The notes beneath the pieces are model-generated. The model saw only the letters and a program-made list of their open reading frames with translations, was not told where the DNA came from and made no database searches. The position numbers and the translations under genes are program-made. Of a stretch of 64,000 nucleotides of DNA, positions 39,991 to 48,903 are shown one piece after another. The stretch is taken from positions 558,001-622,000 of the forward strand of contig NZ_CP014546.1 in assembly GCF_001579805.1 (NCBI RefSeq). The letters are read 5' to 3'. Source of the DNA: Pseudomonas azotoformans. GTDB taxonomy: Bacteria; Pseudomonadota; Gammaproteobacteria; Pseudomonadales; Pseudomonadaceae. How positions within the stretch are numbered: the stretch's first letter is position 1; each line of letters starts with the position of its first letter.

Positions 39991-40530
39991 TCAGCGCGAC
40001 GCCGGGGTCCGGATTTCACCGCTGGCCAATCGTGAAGCGCTGTTGCCGATCGGGTCTTCAGCGTTGAGGTCAGCGCCCTTGGCCTTCAACTCATCCAGCA
40101 ACTCGACGCGCTTGAACAGCCCGGCGTACATGGCCGCCGTCTGCCCGGCGCCGTTGCGTTGATCGGGGTTGCAGTCGGTCGCCAGCAGGCGCTGGGCAAT
40201 TTTCAACTCACCCTTGAAGATCGCGCCCATCAGCGCCGTGTTGCCACGTTTGTCCTGCACACAGGCGTCGGCGCCCGCGCTGAGCAAGCGCTCAACGAAC
40301 GGGCCCTGGCCGTGATAGGCGGCGAGGATCAACGCGGTGTAGCCCTTGTCGTCCTGGGTGTTGAGGCTGTAGCCGGAGTCGATAAAGGTGTCGAGCATGT
40401 CGAGGTCGCCTCGGCGGGCGGCATCGAAATAGTAGTCCTGCAACTGGGCCTTGAGCGCGACCGGGTCGGGAGACTCGGCATGGGCGACAAAGGCCAGCAT
40501 GGCCATCAGCAATCCGATAGAAACTCGCAT
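39991..40530 (-). CDS. ankB: Periplasmic ankyrin-repeat protein AnkB
   Basis: This 179-residue protein starts at ATG 40530 behind AGGAGAAC and has a signal peptide (MRVSIGLLMAMLAFVAHA). Four to five ankyrin repeats follow (for example GYTALILAAYHGQGPFVERLL). In P. aeruginosa ankB lies beside katB and is needed for full KatB-dependent peroxide resistance, probably in the periplasm. The same order is present here, with 58 bases between the genes on the same strand, so they are probably one transcript. Confidence 0.92.
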   Translation of the reverse strand: MRVSIGLLMAMLAFVAHAESPDPVALKAQLQDYYFDAARRGDLDMLDTFIDSGYSLNTQDDKGYTALILAAYHGQGPFVERLLSAGADACVQDKRGNTALMGAIFKGELKIAQRLLATDCNPDQRNGAGQTAAMYAGLFKRVELLDELKAKGADLNAEDPIGNSASRLASGEIRTPASR

Positions 40531-40588
40531 GGGTGTTCTCCTGCCAAAGGTCGACGCCTCATCAAGGGCGCCGACCAGAACCAACGGA

Positions 40589-42130
40589 TCAGTCAGTCAG
40601 TTTGTCCGCCAGCGCCTTCACGCGCGCCAGGTCACCCTTGGCAACCTTGGCCACGCCAGTGCCATATTCCGGGTCGGCCTTGTACAGGAACGACAGGATG
40701 ATGTGTTTGCTCTCGTCATCGGTGGTCGCCAGCGAGCCACCAAAGTTCTCGATCAAGTCCTGGCGCTCTTTCTTCGTGAAGGAGCGGTACAGATCTCCGG
40801 CCTGCTTGAAGTTCTGCTCGCGCTGGATCTTCGCCTGCTGGGTGCTGCCCGACAGGGCCGACTGGCTGTAGCGCGCGGCTTGCGGCTCATCCCGTGGCAG
40901 CAGACGGCTTGGCTGATAGTTCACGCCGGTGGTGGTCTTGCCGAAGTTCATCGCGCCGTCCTGGTTACCGTTGTTGACGGTCACCCGTGGGGCGTTGATT
41001 GGCAATTGCAGGGCGTTGGCGCCCAGGCGGTACATCTGGGTATCGGCATAGGAGAACACGCGGCCTTGCAGCAGGCGATCCTCAGACGGCTCGATGCCCG
41101 GCACCAGGTTGGCCGGTGCCATGGCGACTTGCTCGGTTTCCTGGAACACGTTGGCGGGGTTGCGGTTCAGCACCATTTGCCCGACTTTGCGCTCAGGCAC
41201 ATTCGGCCAGATCTTGGTCGCATCCAATGGATCGAAGTCGAACTTGGCCAGGTCCTCAGGCTTGAGCACCTGCACGTACAGGTCCCACTTGGGGAAATCG
41301 CCCTTGTTGATGTGGGTGACCAGGTCGTTGGTCATGTGGCTGTAATCACGGCCCTGCACTTCGGTGACCTGCTTGGGGTCGAGGTTCTTGATGCCTTGCA
41401 GGCTCTTCCAGTGGAACTTGACGTAGTGCACTTCGCCCTTGGCGTTGATCAGCTTGTAGGCGTGCACGCCGTTGCCGTCCATTTCCCGATAGCTGGCCGG
41501 GGTGCCGGAGTCGGAGTACAGCTCGGTCAGCGTGCGGGTGGACTCAGGCACATGGGAGAAGAAGTCGAAGCGACGGGAATCGTCATCCAGGTTGGTGCGC
41601 GGGTCTGGTTTGAAGGCGTGGACCATGTCCGGGAACTTGATGGCGTCGCGGATAAAGAACGTCGGGAAGTTGTTACCCACCAGGTCCCAGTTGCCGTCAG
41701 CGGTGTAGAACTTGGTGGCGAAACCACGTGGGTCGCGCAAGGTTTCCGGGGAGTGATTGCCGTGGACCACGGCGGAGAAGCGCACGAACACGGGGGTGGC
41801 TTCGCCGGCCGCGAACACCTTGGCCTTGGTCAGGTCGCTGAGGTTGTCGGTGACGGTGAACGTACCGTGGGCGCCGGTGCCACGGGCGTGTACCACGCGC
41901 TCGGGGATGCGCTCGCGGTCGAAGCGCTGCAGCTTCTGGATCAACTGCACGTCTTGCAGCAACACAGGGCCATTGGCGCCGGCGGTCTGCGAGTTCTGGT
42001 TGTCACCCACCGCAGCACCGTTATCGCGGGTCAGGTTGGCAGCGTGTACGGACAGGGAAAGCAGGCTGGCGGTCGTCAGTACCAGCGCGTATCGCGCTGA
42101 AACAGGCCCGCGGCTCATTGGATTCTTCAT
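40589..42130 (-). CDS. katB: Catalase KatB
   Basis: This 513-residue haem catalase has a clear signal peptide (MKNPMSRGPVSARYALVLTTASLLSLSVHA), so it is exported, as known for the KatB group. The distal haem segment around RVVHARGTGAHGTF, with the catalytic histidine, and the proximal haem tyrosine segment FSYADTQMYRLG are intact. It degrades hydrogen peroxide and in pseudomonads is induced by OxyR. I see no confident OxyR site in the 287-base gap to mscL. The ATG follows AGAGGAAACC. ankB is downstream. Confidence 0.95.
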   Translation of the reverse strand: MKNPMSRGPVSARYALVLTTASLLSLSVHAANLTRDNGAAVGDNQNSQTAGANGPVLLQDVQLIQKLQRFDRERIPERVVHARGTGAHGTFTVTDNLSDLTKAKVFAAGEATPVFVRFSAVVHGNHSPETLRDPRGFATKFYTADGNWDLVGNNFPTFFIRDAIKFPDMVHAFKPDPRTNLDDDSRRFDFFSHVPESTRTLTELYSDSGTPASYREMDGNGVHAYKLINAKGEVHYVKFHWKSLQGIKNLDPKQVTEVQGRDYSHMTNDLVTHINKGDFPKWDLYVQVLKPEDLAKFDFDPLDATKIWPNVPERKVGQMVLNRNPANVFQETEQVAMAPANLVPGIEPSEDRLLQGRVFSYADTQMYRLGANALQLPINAPRVTVNNGNQDGAMNFGKTTTGVNYQPSRLLPRDEPQAARYSQSALSGSTQQAKIQREQNFKQAGDLYRSFTKKERQDLIENFGGSLATTDDESKHIILSFLYKADPEYGTGVAKVAKGDLARVKALADKLTD

Positions 42131-42417
42131 CGAGGTTTCCTCTGGTTTTTTTAATGCACATTCAGTTGTGCTTGCCAGAGGCTAGTGACCCAAGAGTCAG
42201 AAGATAAATAGAAAAGCCACAACAACCCGATTAATAAAATAATCTGTTAAGTCACTGATATCAGGCGTATTTCGCGCGCGATTGATGGCACTTTGCAAAC
42301 TATTTGCGTTTTAATGTGTCGATAAAAACTAACAGTGTTAACGGTTGTGTCGGGCAAGCCCGCTACGACTGACTTACACTGAGTCCCACCCTTCTCATCT
42401 GTAACAAGGAATAACCT

Positions 42418-42837
42418 ATGGGCGTGATCAGTGAGTTCAAGGCCTTCGCGGTCAAAGGTAATGTGGTCGACATGGCCGTCGGTATCATCATCGGCGCCGC
42501 CTTCGGCAAAATTGTTTCCTCGTTTGTAGGCGACGTGGTGATGCCGCCAATCGGTCTGTTGATCGGTGGCGTGGACTTCGGTGACCTGGCGATAACGCTC
42601 AAGGCGGCACAGGGCGATGTGCCTGCGGTGGTGCTGGCTTACGGCAAGTTCATCCAGAGCGTCATCGACTTTGTGATCGTCGCGTTTGCAATCTTCATGG
42701 GTGTGAAGGCGATCAACCGCCTGAAGCGTGAAGAGGCCGTGGCGCCAAGCCTGCCGCCAACGCCGACCAAGGAAGAAGTGTTGCTGGGTGAGATCCGTGA
42801 TCTGCTCAAGGCACAGAACGACAAGCCGCGCCTGTAA
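42418..42837 (+). CDS. mscL: Large-conductance mechanosensitive channel
   Basis: This 139-residue protein has two membrane helices and the MscL start [22 protein letters not shown], including the glycine-rich pore helix. It opens under membrane tension to release solutes during hypo-osmotic shock. The length is normal. ATG 42418 follows AAGGAATAACC. It is transcribed alone and divergent from katB, with a shared terminator toward fpr. Confidence 0.96.
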   Translation: MGVISEFKAFAVKGNVVDMAVGIIIGAAFGKIVSSFVGDVVMPPIGLLIGGVDFGDLAITLKAAQGDVPAVVLAYGKFIQSVIDFVIVAFAIFMGVKAINRLKREEAVAPSLPPTPTKEEVLLGEIRDLLKAQNDKPRL

Positions 42838-42850
42838 AGACCGGCTTGAG

Positions 42851-42881
42851 AAAAAAGGCGCCTGCTAGAGGCGCCTTTTTT
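42851..42881. terminator. Shared terminator, mscL / fpr
   Basis: AAAAAAGGCGCCT (42851-42863) and AGGCGCCTTTTTT (42869-42881) form a perfect hairpin with a GCTAG loop that serves both convergent genes. Confidence 0.92.
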
Positions 42882-42882
42882 A

Positions 42883-43659
42883 TTACCAGTAGTTTTCCAC
42901 CGCGACTTGGCCGGGGCGACGGCTCAAGCTCAGGTTCATGTCACGCTGCTTGAGCAACTGGCGCGTGTCATCGACCATCTGCGGGTTGCCGCAGATCAGC
43001 ACGCGGGAATGTTCCGGGGTCAACTCGACGCCGGCTGCGCGCTCAAGCTCGCCATTTTCGATCAGCGTGGTGATGCGCCCATTCAACGCGCCGGGATGTT
43101 GCTCACGGGTGACGATGGGAACGTAGGTGAGTTTGTGTGCGTACTCGGCCAAGTATTCACGTTCACCCAGCTCCTTGATCAGCGTTTGATACGCGAGCTC
43201 CTTGGCTTCCCGTGCGCTGTACACGAGGATGATGCGTTCGAATTTCTCCCAGACCTCGAAGTCCTGCAGGATCGACAAAAACGGCGCCACCCCGGTGCCA
43301 GTCCCCAGCATCCACAAATCGCGGCCATCGACGAAGCGATTCAAGGTAAGGAACCCCGTGGCCTGGCGTTCCACCATCAAGGTATCGCCTACCCGCAGGC
43401 GGCTCAACTCGCTGGTGAATTCGCCGCCGGGGACGACGATCGAGAAGAAGTCCAGATGCTCATCAAACGGTGAGGACACCAGCGAATAGGCACGCCATAC
43501 GGTACAGCCATCCGCCTTGGTCACCCCCAAACGCACAAACTGCCCCGCCGTGAAACGAAAGCCCGGATCGCGGGTGGTGCGCAGGGTAAACAGGCTGGGG
43601 GTCAGCGATTGCACGTCGAGCAAGGTCTGGCGGGTAAATTTCTCAGCACTGGCCGTCAT
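42883..43659 (-). CDS. fpr: Ferredoxin/flavodoxin-NADP reductase
   Basis: This 258-residue FAD enzyme moves electrons between NADPH and ferredoxin or flavodoxin in the cytoplasm. The FAD-binding motif RAYSLVSS, the NADP-binding GTGTGVAPFLS and CGNPQMVDD, and the C-terminal VENYW (aromatic FAD-stacking end) are all present. ATG 43659 follows a GGAGCCCCCC stretch, which is a modest ribosome-binding site. Pseudomonads have two or three such reductases. Synteny with mscL marks this as the PA4615-type copy, but I leave the copy letter open. It convergently faces mscL. Confidence 0.92.
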   Translation of the reverse strand: MTASAEKFTRQTLLDVQSLTPSLFTLRTTRDPGFRFTAGQFVRLGVTKADGCTVWRAYSLVSSPFDEHLDFFSIVVPGGEFTSELSRLRVGDTLMVERQATGFLTLNRFVDGRDLWMLGTGTGVAPFLSILQDFEVWEKFERIILVYSAREAKELAYQTLIKELGEREYLAEYAHKLTYVPIVTREQHPGALNGRITTLIENGELERAAGVELTPEHSRVLICGNPQMVDDTRQLLKQRDMNLSLSRRPGQVAVENYW

Positions 43660-44041
43660 GGGGGGCTCCGTTCTACAGGTGCCCTAGTGTCCCTCAAAGT
43701 CGCGTGCGGAAACACCTGCGATTGGTAGTGGCATCGCCCAATATTCGCAGTAGTGGCTATATAGTCGCAACGCCAACTCATTCGCTATTAGCCTCCACCT
43801 GAATGTGTGAAGACGCTGTTAGTCGATCGTTACAAGGTCTACAACTCACTAATAAACCGCTACTTTTCCAACTAACCCGTTAAAGAGCTAACGAGCACTT
43901 TTGCAAAAAACTATTAAAGATCAGTTCGCAAGAGCAAAATTTTCCTCTCGCAGCGTAGCCGTTGTCCTACACTGATTTTCGTGCAGTTTTGGGGGTTCAG
44001 GACGTACCCCAAGTCAAGGAGACCCCCATGGAGAGTGACCT
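43660..44041. other. Intergenic region between fpr and the LuxR solo
   Basis: This 382-base gap is clearly more AT-rich than the backbone. It holds the divergent promoters of fpr and the LuxR-type gene, which I cannot place exactly. A GGGGGTTC...ACCCC near 43991-44010 could form a small hairpin ahead of the start, and a strong Shine-Dalgarno/ATG at 44015-44030 begins a 29-codon upstream frame. No lux-box-like 18-20-base palindrome stood out by eye. Confidence 0.4.
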
Positions 44042-44117
44042 ATGCTCAAATGGCAAACCACGCGCCTTCCCAAGCTGGAAGGTGAAAACGAGGTCACCAG
44101 TGTGTTTGAAATGGTGA
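44028..44117 (+). CDS. Putative 29-codon upstream ORF overlapping the LuxR start
   Basis: ATG 44028, with AAGGAG seven bases upstream, opens a 29-codon frame (MESDLCSNGKPRAFPSWK...) that stops at 44117, 73 bases inside the LuxR gene in another frame. Its ribosome-binding site is as good as that of the gene itself. It could couple or dampen translation of the regulator. It may also be a chance frame. Confidence 0.3.
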   Translation: MESDLCSNGKPRAFPSWKVKTRSPVCLKW

Positions 44118-44752
44118 TCAACAAAACGTATGAACTGGGTTTCAAACATTGTTCTTTCAAGATGAGTTCCCAGCTAACCAAAAACCAAATAAAGCCAATT
44201 GAATTCACCAGCCATTCAAACGAGTGGAAAAAAATCTACGACGAAGCAAAATTCCTGGAAGTTGATCCCATTGTTAAACACTGCAAAGCAAGTTTATTGC
44301 CGATTATCTGGGAGGAGAAATTATTCAAAGAGATACCAAGCCTTTGGTCTTTAGCCCAAACCTTGGGGGTGCACAGGGCGGTAACCCTCACCGTGCATGA
44401 TTTCCGGGGCGTGTTCAGCATGTTGACCCTCAGCCGCGACAAGGGCGAAGTGAGTCCGGAGGAACTGTACGAAAAGGCGGGCATGCTGCTGTGGCTCTGT
44501 CATGCGATGCACGCGGTACTGGCGCAAAAGTATGCCGAGGGCCAAAGCGTCAACCCCACCAGCAAATTGACCCCACGGGAAATAGAAGTGCTCATGTGGT
44601 CGGGCATGGGCAAGACAGCGGCGGACATCGCGGCCATCCTGTGCCTGTCCGAACGGACAGTAGGTTTTCATGTGTGCAGTTGCCTCAAGAAGATGGGCGT
44701 CAACAACAAGATCGCCGCCGTGCTTCGTGCCGCGCAAGAAGGGATTATTTAA
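44042..44752 (+). CDS. ppoR: LuxR-family solo regulator (PpoR-like)
   Basis: This 236-residue protein has an N-terminal autoinducer-binding domain. It keeps the signature residues in order W (SNEWKKI), Y (IYDEA), D-P (VDPIV) and W (PIIWEE), so it could bind an acyl-homoserine lactone. A C-terminal LuxR helix-turn-helix (LTPREIEVLMWSGMGKTAADIAAIL) follows. No luxI-type synthase lies nearby, making it a LuxR solo. The order fpr-ppoR-rlmG matches P. putida, where PpoR responds to 3-oxo-C6-HSL. The start is ATG 44042 with GGAG eight bases upstream. The first 250 bases are AT-rich compared with the rest. Confidence 0.85.
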   Translation: MLKWQTTRLPKLEGENEVTSVFEMVINKTYELGFKHCSFKMSSQLTKNQIKPIEFTSHSNEWKKIYDEAKFLEVDPIVKHCKASLLPIIWEEKLFKEIPSLWSLAQTLGVHRAVTLTVHDFRGVFSMLTLSRDKGEVSPEELYEKAGMLLWLCHAMHAVLAQKYAEGQSVNPTSKLTPREIEVLMWSGMGKTAADIAAILCLSERTVGFHVCSCLKKMGVNNKIAAVLRAAQEGII

Positions 44753-44911
44753 CCGCCCAAGAAACACTGCATGTATTCCCTTTGAAAAAAACGTAACATT
44801 TGCGACCCATTCTGAGTGTTGAGCAGCCCCCCAGGTGCCGCGCGCAGTACACTCAGACGGTTCGGCCCATGACTGCCGACCACCCATCGTTGACCCAGAG
44901 CCTCCCCCGCC

Positions 44912-46036
44912 ATGCCCCTGCTCGAAAGCCCCTTCGCCCAGCTAGATCTGATCCGCCAGCCAGAGCAACATAACGATCCGCTGCAAGCCTTCGATGCCGC
45001 CGACGAATACCTGCTCAATCATCTGGCAGAACAGAAACCGACGAATGCAACCCGCGTGCTGGTGCTCAATGACAGCTTCGGCGCCCTGGCCGCGAGCCTT
45101 GAAGGGCTGGTGCAGGTCACGTCCAGCGGTGACTCGTTCCTGGCTGCCCAGGGCCTGGAGAAGAACCTGGTACGTAACGGCAAGGCGTTTGATGCAGTGG
45201 CATTCATCCCCGCCAGCCAGGTTCCGGCAGGGCCTTTCGACTGTGTGCTGATCCGCGTACCGAAAACCCTGGCGCTGCTGGAAGAACAACTGATCCGCTT
45301 GCAAGGCCAACTCGCGCCAGGAGCCCAAGTCATCGCCGGGGCGATGATCAAGCATCTGCCACGGGCGGCAGGCGAGTTGCTGGAGCGCTATATCGGACCG
45401 ATGCAGGCGTCACTCGCCGTGAAAAAAGCGCGGCTGCTGATCGCCACTGTTGAAGACCGCCCCGCAGCCATTTCGCCCTACCCCACCCGCTACACGCTGG
45501 ACACGCCGGCGATCGAACTGCTGAACCACGCCAACGTGTTCTGCCGCGAAAGCCTGGACATCGGCACCCGTGCGTTCCTGCCCCACCTGCCGAAAAACCT
45601 GGGCAACGCCCGTATCGCGGACCTGGGCTGTGGCAATGGTGTCTTGGCGATTGCCAGTGCCCTGCAAAACCCCGAAGCACATTACACCCTGGTGGACGAA
45701 TCCTATATGGCCGTGCAATCGGCGGCCGAAAACTGGCAAGCTACCCTCGGTGATCGCGACGTCATCGTACGTGCCGCCGATGGCCTGGCTGGCCAGGAGC
45801 CCGGTTCGCTGGACGTGGTGCTGTGCAACCCGCCCTTCCACCAGCAACAGGTGGTCGGTGACTTCCTCGCCTGGCGCATGTTCCAGCAGGCACGTGAAGC
45901 GCTGGTGGTCGGCGGTGCCCTCTATATCGTCGGCAATCGCCACCTGGGGTATCACACCAAGCTGGCGCGGTTGTTCCGGGGTGTCGAGCAAGTCGCCACC
46001 ACGCCAAAATTCGTGATCCTCAAAGCCCGTAAATAA
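44912..46036 (+). CDS. rlmG: 23S rRNA (guanine-1835-N2) methyltransferase RlmG
   Basis: This 374-residue SAM enzyme methylates G1835 of 23S rRNA. The SAM-binding motif DLGCGNGVLAIA and the catalytic NPPF (VLCNPPFHQQQ) are intact, and an N-terminal degenerate methyltransferase domain makes the long form typical of RlmG rather than RsmC. The start (MPLLESPFAQLDLIRQPEQ) matches pseudomonad RlmG as I remember it. It lacks a clear Shine-Dalgarno sequence. It is transcribed alone and is followed by a terminator. Confidence 0.92.
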   Translation: MPLLESPFAQLDLIRQPEQHNDPLQAFDAADEYLLNHLAEQKPTNATRVLVLNDSFGALAASLEGLVQVTSSGDSFLAAQGLEKNLVRNGKAFDAVAFIPASQVPAGPFDCVLIRVPKTLALLEEQLIRLQGQLAPGAQVIAGAMIKHLPRAAGELLERYIGPMQASLAVKKARLLIATVEDRPAAISPYPTRYTLDTPAIELLNHANVFCRESLDIGTRAFLPHLPKNLGNARIADLGCGNGVLAIASALQNPEAHYTLVDESYMAVQSAAENWQATLGDRDVIVRAADGLAGQEPGSLDVVLCNPPFHQQQVVGDFLAWRMFQQAREALVVGGALYIVGNRHLGYHTKLARLFRGVEQVATTPKFVILKARK

Positions 46037-46051
46037 AGCCCGCAAATAAAA

Positions 46052-46081
46052 AACCCTGCTTCTCTCGCGAAAAGCAGGGTT
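46052..46081. terminator. Terminator between rlmG and the cio operon
   Basis: AACCCTGCTT (46052-46061) and AAGCAGGGTT (46072-46081) form a stem. A second hairpin CCGGGCC-GCAA-GGCCCGG at 46088-46105 follows. It ends the rlmG transcript and probably also the cio operon on the other strand. Confidence 0.75.
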
Positions 46082-46114
46082 GAAAAACCGGGCCGCAAGG
46101 CCCGGATCGGGATG

Positions 46115-46282
46115 TCAGTGCGTGGTCAGGCCTGCCGCATTCATGAACATGCGCATCAGGCTGGCCACGACGAACAGGGCCAGCACACTGCCGGTCCAGA
46201 TCATCGCCAGCCACCCCAGGCGCCGCCACAACGGCTGTTTCTCGGCCTGTTCGATCTCGTGCAACGAAGGTTTGCCGGACAT
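46115..46282 (-). CDS. DUF2474 small subunit of the cyanide-insensitive oxidase
   Basis: This 55-residue protein has a single membrane helix (LAMIWTGSVLALFVVASLM) after a charged start (MSGKPSLHEIEQAEKQPLWRR). It begins at ATG 46282 behind AGGAGGG, and is 12 bases downstream of cioB on the same strand. DUF2474 proteins are the usual third gene of cioAB operons and are analogous to CydX of cytochrome bd, where a one-helix subunit stabilises the haems. The ORF is too short for standard length cut-offs and is easily missed. Confidence 0.85.
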   Translation of the reverse strand: MSGKPSLHEIEQAEKQPLWRRLGWLAMIWTGSVLALFVVASLMRMFMNAAGLTTH

Positions 46283-46294
46283 GAAACGACCCTC

Positions 46295-47302
46295 CTAGTG
46301 ATAACCGTCTTCGTGGGTAACCTTGCCGCGGAACACGTAGTAGCTCCAGAAGGTGTAGCCCAGGATGAACGGGATGATGAACAGGGTGCCGACCAGCATG
46401 AAGCCCTGGCTTTGCGGCGGCGCGGCGGCGTCCCAGATCGACACGGACGGCGGGATGATGTTCGGCCACAGGCTGATGCCCAAACCACTGTAGCCCAGGA
46501 AAATCAGCACCAGCGTCAGCAGGAACGGCGTGTAGTGCGCATTCCGTGCCACCGCGCGGATCAGCCCGTACATGGTCACCAATACCAGGATCGGCACCGG
46601 CAGGAACCAGAACAGGTTCGGCAGGGTGAACCACCGCGAGGCGATTTCCGGGTGGGTCAACGGCGTCCAGATGCTCACGATGCCGATCACCGCCAGCACC
46701 ACAAAGGCCAATGGCCGCGCCAGGTTGTGCATCTTTTCCTGCAACGGGCCTTCGGTCTTCATGATCAGCCAGGTGCAGCCCAGCAAGGCATAGGCCACGA
46801 TCAGCGCCACGCCGCAGAACATCGTGAACGGCGTGGCCCAGTCCAGTGAACCACCGGCAAACTGGCGATTCACCACGGGGATGCCGTCGATAAACGCCCC
46901 CAGTGCCACGCCCTGGAAGAACGTCGCTGCCAGCGAGCCGCCGATAAACGCCTTGTCCCATAGGTGACGCTTATGGTCCTTGGCCTTGAAGCGGAACTCG
47001 AACGCCACGCCACGGAAGATCAGCCCGATCAGCATCAGGATCAGCGGCAGGTACAGCGCCGACAACACCACCGAATAGGCCAGCGGGAATGCGCCAAACA
47101 ACGCCGCGCCGCCCAGTACCAGCCAGGTTTCGTTGCCGTCCCAGACCGGGGCCACGGTGTTCATCATCACGTCGCGGTCGGTCTTGCCGGGGATAAACGG
47201 AAACAGGATGCCGATACCCAGGTCGAAGCCGTCCATGACCACGTACATCATGATGCCGAAGATGATGATCACGGCCCAGATCAGCGGAAGATCAATGCCC
47301 AT
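46295..47302 (-). CDS. cioB: Cyanide-insensitive ubiquinol oxidase subunit II
   Basis: This 335-residue membrane protein belongs to the CydB/CioB family with eight to nine helices (start MGIDLPLIWAVIIIFGIMMYVVMDGFDLGIGILFPF, quoted only in part). It supports the haem-bearing subunit I in the bd-type oxidase that transfers electrons from ubiquinol to oxygen and resists cyanide. ATG 47302 is one base beyond the cioA stop, so the genes are coupled. The frame extends upstream inside cioA but without a suitable start. Confidence 0.92.
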   Translation of the reverse strand: MGIDLPLIWAVIIIFGIMMYVVMDGFDLGIGILFPFIPGKTDRDVMMNTVAPVWDGNETWLVLGGAALFGAFPLAYSVVLSALYLPLILMLIGLIFRGVAFEFRFKAKDHKRHLWDKAFIGGSLAATFFQGVALGAFIDGIPVVNRQFAGGSLDWATPFTMFCGVALIVAYALLGCTWLIMKTEGPLQEKMHNLARPLAFVVLAVIGIVSIWTPLTHPEIASRWFTLPNLFWFLPVPILVLVTMYGLIRAVARNAHYTPFLLTLVLIFLGYSGLGISLWPNIIPPSVSIWDAAAPPQSQGFMLVGTLFIIPFILGYTFWSYYVFRGKVTHEDGYH

Positions 47303-47303
47303 C

Positions 47304-48746
47304 TCAATGCCCCTTGTGCTGGATGTGGGTGTGGTCGTCATCGTTGCCATCATCATCGGCAGCCGACAACGGACGGGCCGGTGTGCGTTTCTGGCCAGGG
47401 CCACCGTGGGTTGGCTCGGTGCCTTCGTGGGTCACAGGGCCTTTGCGCACCAGGCGCATCATGTAGCCCAGGCCTGCACCGAACAGCGCGAAGTACACCA
47501 CCACGAACAACACCAGGGTGATGGTCATCTGAGCAAGGCTATGCCCGGAGGACGCATCCGCGGTGCGCATCAAGCCGTAGACCACCCACGGCTGACGGCC
47601 GATCTCGGTGGTGAACCAGCCGGCAAGAATCGCGATCAAGCCGGACGGGCCCATCCACAATGCCAGGTAGAGGAACGGTTTGGACGTGTACATCTTGTCG
47701 CCCCGGCGCAGCCAGAGGCTGAACAGGCCGGTGAAGATCATCAGGAAGCCGAGGCCGACCATGACCCGGAACGACCAGAACACGATGGTGGAGTTGGGGC
47801 GGTCCTCAGGCGGGAACTCCTTGAGCGCCGGCACCTGTTTGTCCAGGGAGTGGGTGAGGATCAGGCTGCCCAGGTACGGGATCTCGACGGCGTACTTGGT
47901 CCTTTCCTCTTTCATGTCCGGCCAGCCGAACAAGATCAACGGCGTCGGTTCGTTGCCGATGTTTTCCCAGTGGCCCTCAATCGCGGCGATTTTCGCCGGT
48001 TGGTGCTTCAACGTATTCAGCCCGTGGAAGTCACCGATCACGGCCTGGATAGGCGCGACGATCAGCGCCATCCACATCGCCATCGAGAGCATTTTGCGGA
48101 TCGCCGGGTTGTCCTTGCCTCGCAGCAAGTGCCAGGCCGCCGAGGAGCCGACGAAGAACGCAGTCGCTACGAACGCCGCCGTGGCCATGTGCGCCAGGCG
48201 ATAAGGGAACGAGGGGTTGAAGACCACGGCGAACCAATCGGTCGGGATCACGCGGCCATCAATGATTTCAAAGCCCTGGGGCGTCTGCATCCAGCTGTTG
48301 GACGAGAGGATCCAGAACGTGGAAATCAAGGTGCCCACAGCCACCATCACGGTGGAGAAGAAGTGCAGGTTGCGCCCCACCTTGTTCCAGCCGAACAGCA
48401 TCACGCCCAGGAAACCGGCCTCGAGGAAGAAGGCCGTGAGCACTTCGTACGTCAGAAGCGGCCCGGTGACGGCGCCGGCAAAGTCCGAGAAGCGGCTCCA
48501 GTTGGTGCCGAACTGGTAGGCCATGACTAACCCGGAGACCACGCCCATGCCGAAGTTGACGGCAAAGATCTTCGACCAGAAATGGTAGAGGTCACGGTAG
48601 GTGTCGTTGTGCGTCTTGAGCCACAAACCTTCCAGCACCGCGAGGTAACTGGCCAGGCCGATGGTGATCGCCGGGAACAGGATGTGGAAAGAGATGGTGA
48701 ATGCAAATTGAATTCGGGCGAGATCTAGCGCCTCCAAACCGAACAT
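47304..48746 (-). CDS. cioA: Cyanide-insensitive ubiquinol oxidase subunit I
   Basis: This 480-residue bd-type oxidase subunit has about nine helices. ATG 48746 (MFGLEALDLARIQFAFTISFH) follows AGAGGAAGAC. The histidine in the first helix (FHILFPAITIG) and the GRQPW motif (AGWFTTEIGRQPWVVYGLMRT) are present. The quinol loop is short, as in CioA. The enzyme lets pseudomonads respire under cyanide and at some oxygen tensions. An ANR-type palindrome sits 158 bases upstream. The operon order is cioA-cioB-DUF2474. Confidence 0.93.
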   Translation of the reverse strand: MFGLEALDLARIQFAFTISFHILFPAITIGLASYLAVLEGLWLKTHNDTYRDLYHFWSKIFAVNFGMGVVSGLVMAYQFGTNWSRFSDFAGAVTGPLLTYEVLTAFFLEAGFLGVMLFGWNKVGRNLHFFSTVMVAVGTLISTFWILSSNSWMQTPQGFEIIDGRVIPTDWFAVVFNPSFPYRLAHMATAAFVATAFFVGSSAAWHLLRGKDNPAIRKMLSMAMWMALIVAPIQAVIGDFHGLNTLKHQPAKIAAIEGHWENIGNEPTPLILFGWPDMKEERTKYAVEIPYLGSLILTHSLDKQVPALKEFPPEDRPNSTIVFWSFRVMVGLGFLMIFTGLFSLWLRRGDKMYTSKPFLYLALWMGPSGLIAILAGWFTTEIGRQPWVVYGLMRTADASSGHSLAQMTITLVLFVVVYFALFGAGLGYMMRLVRKGPVTHEGTEPTHGGPGQKRTPARPLSAADDDGNDDDHTHIQHKGH

Positions 48747-48903
48747 AAGTCTTCCTCTGTCAGGTAATACCGGCTGCTGGCGGGAGCCTGCACCCACTGC
48801 CCCCACGGATATGGAGTCTGGCGAATTTCAATTCGTTTCTTTTTTTAACCCACCGCGTAGGGAATCTGGCCTTGCGGCCGCCAGGCCGATGCCCGGGCGG
48901 ACA

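Noticed and set aside
40451..42100. 549-codon plus-strand frame over katB/ankB
   Set aside because: It is the antisense of katB, which has a signal peptide and haem-site motifs on the minus strand.
42131..42417. Possible OxyR site upstream of katB
   Set aside because: AT-rich stretches are present, but I could not find the four-spaced ATAG pattern with confidence.
46020..46961. 313-codon minus-strand frame partly overlapping cioB and the DUF2474 gene
   Set aside because: It is in a different frame from cioB and shows no family features. cioB and DUF2474 explain the region.
47133..48530. 465-codon plus-strand frame over cioA
   Set aside because: It is a shadow of cioA, which carries the oxidase motifs.
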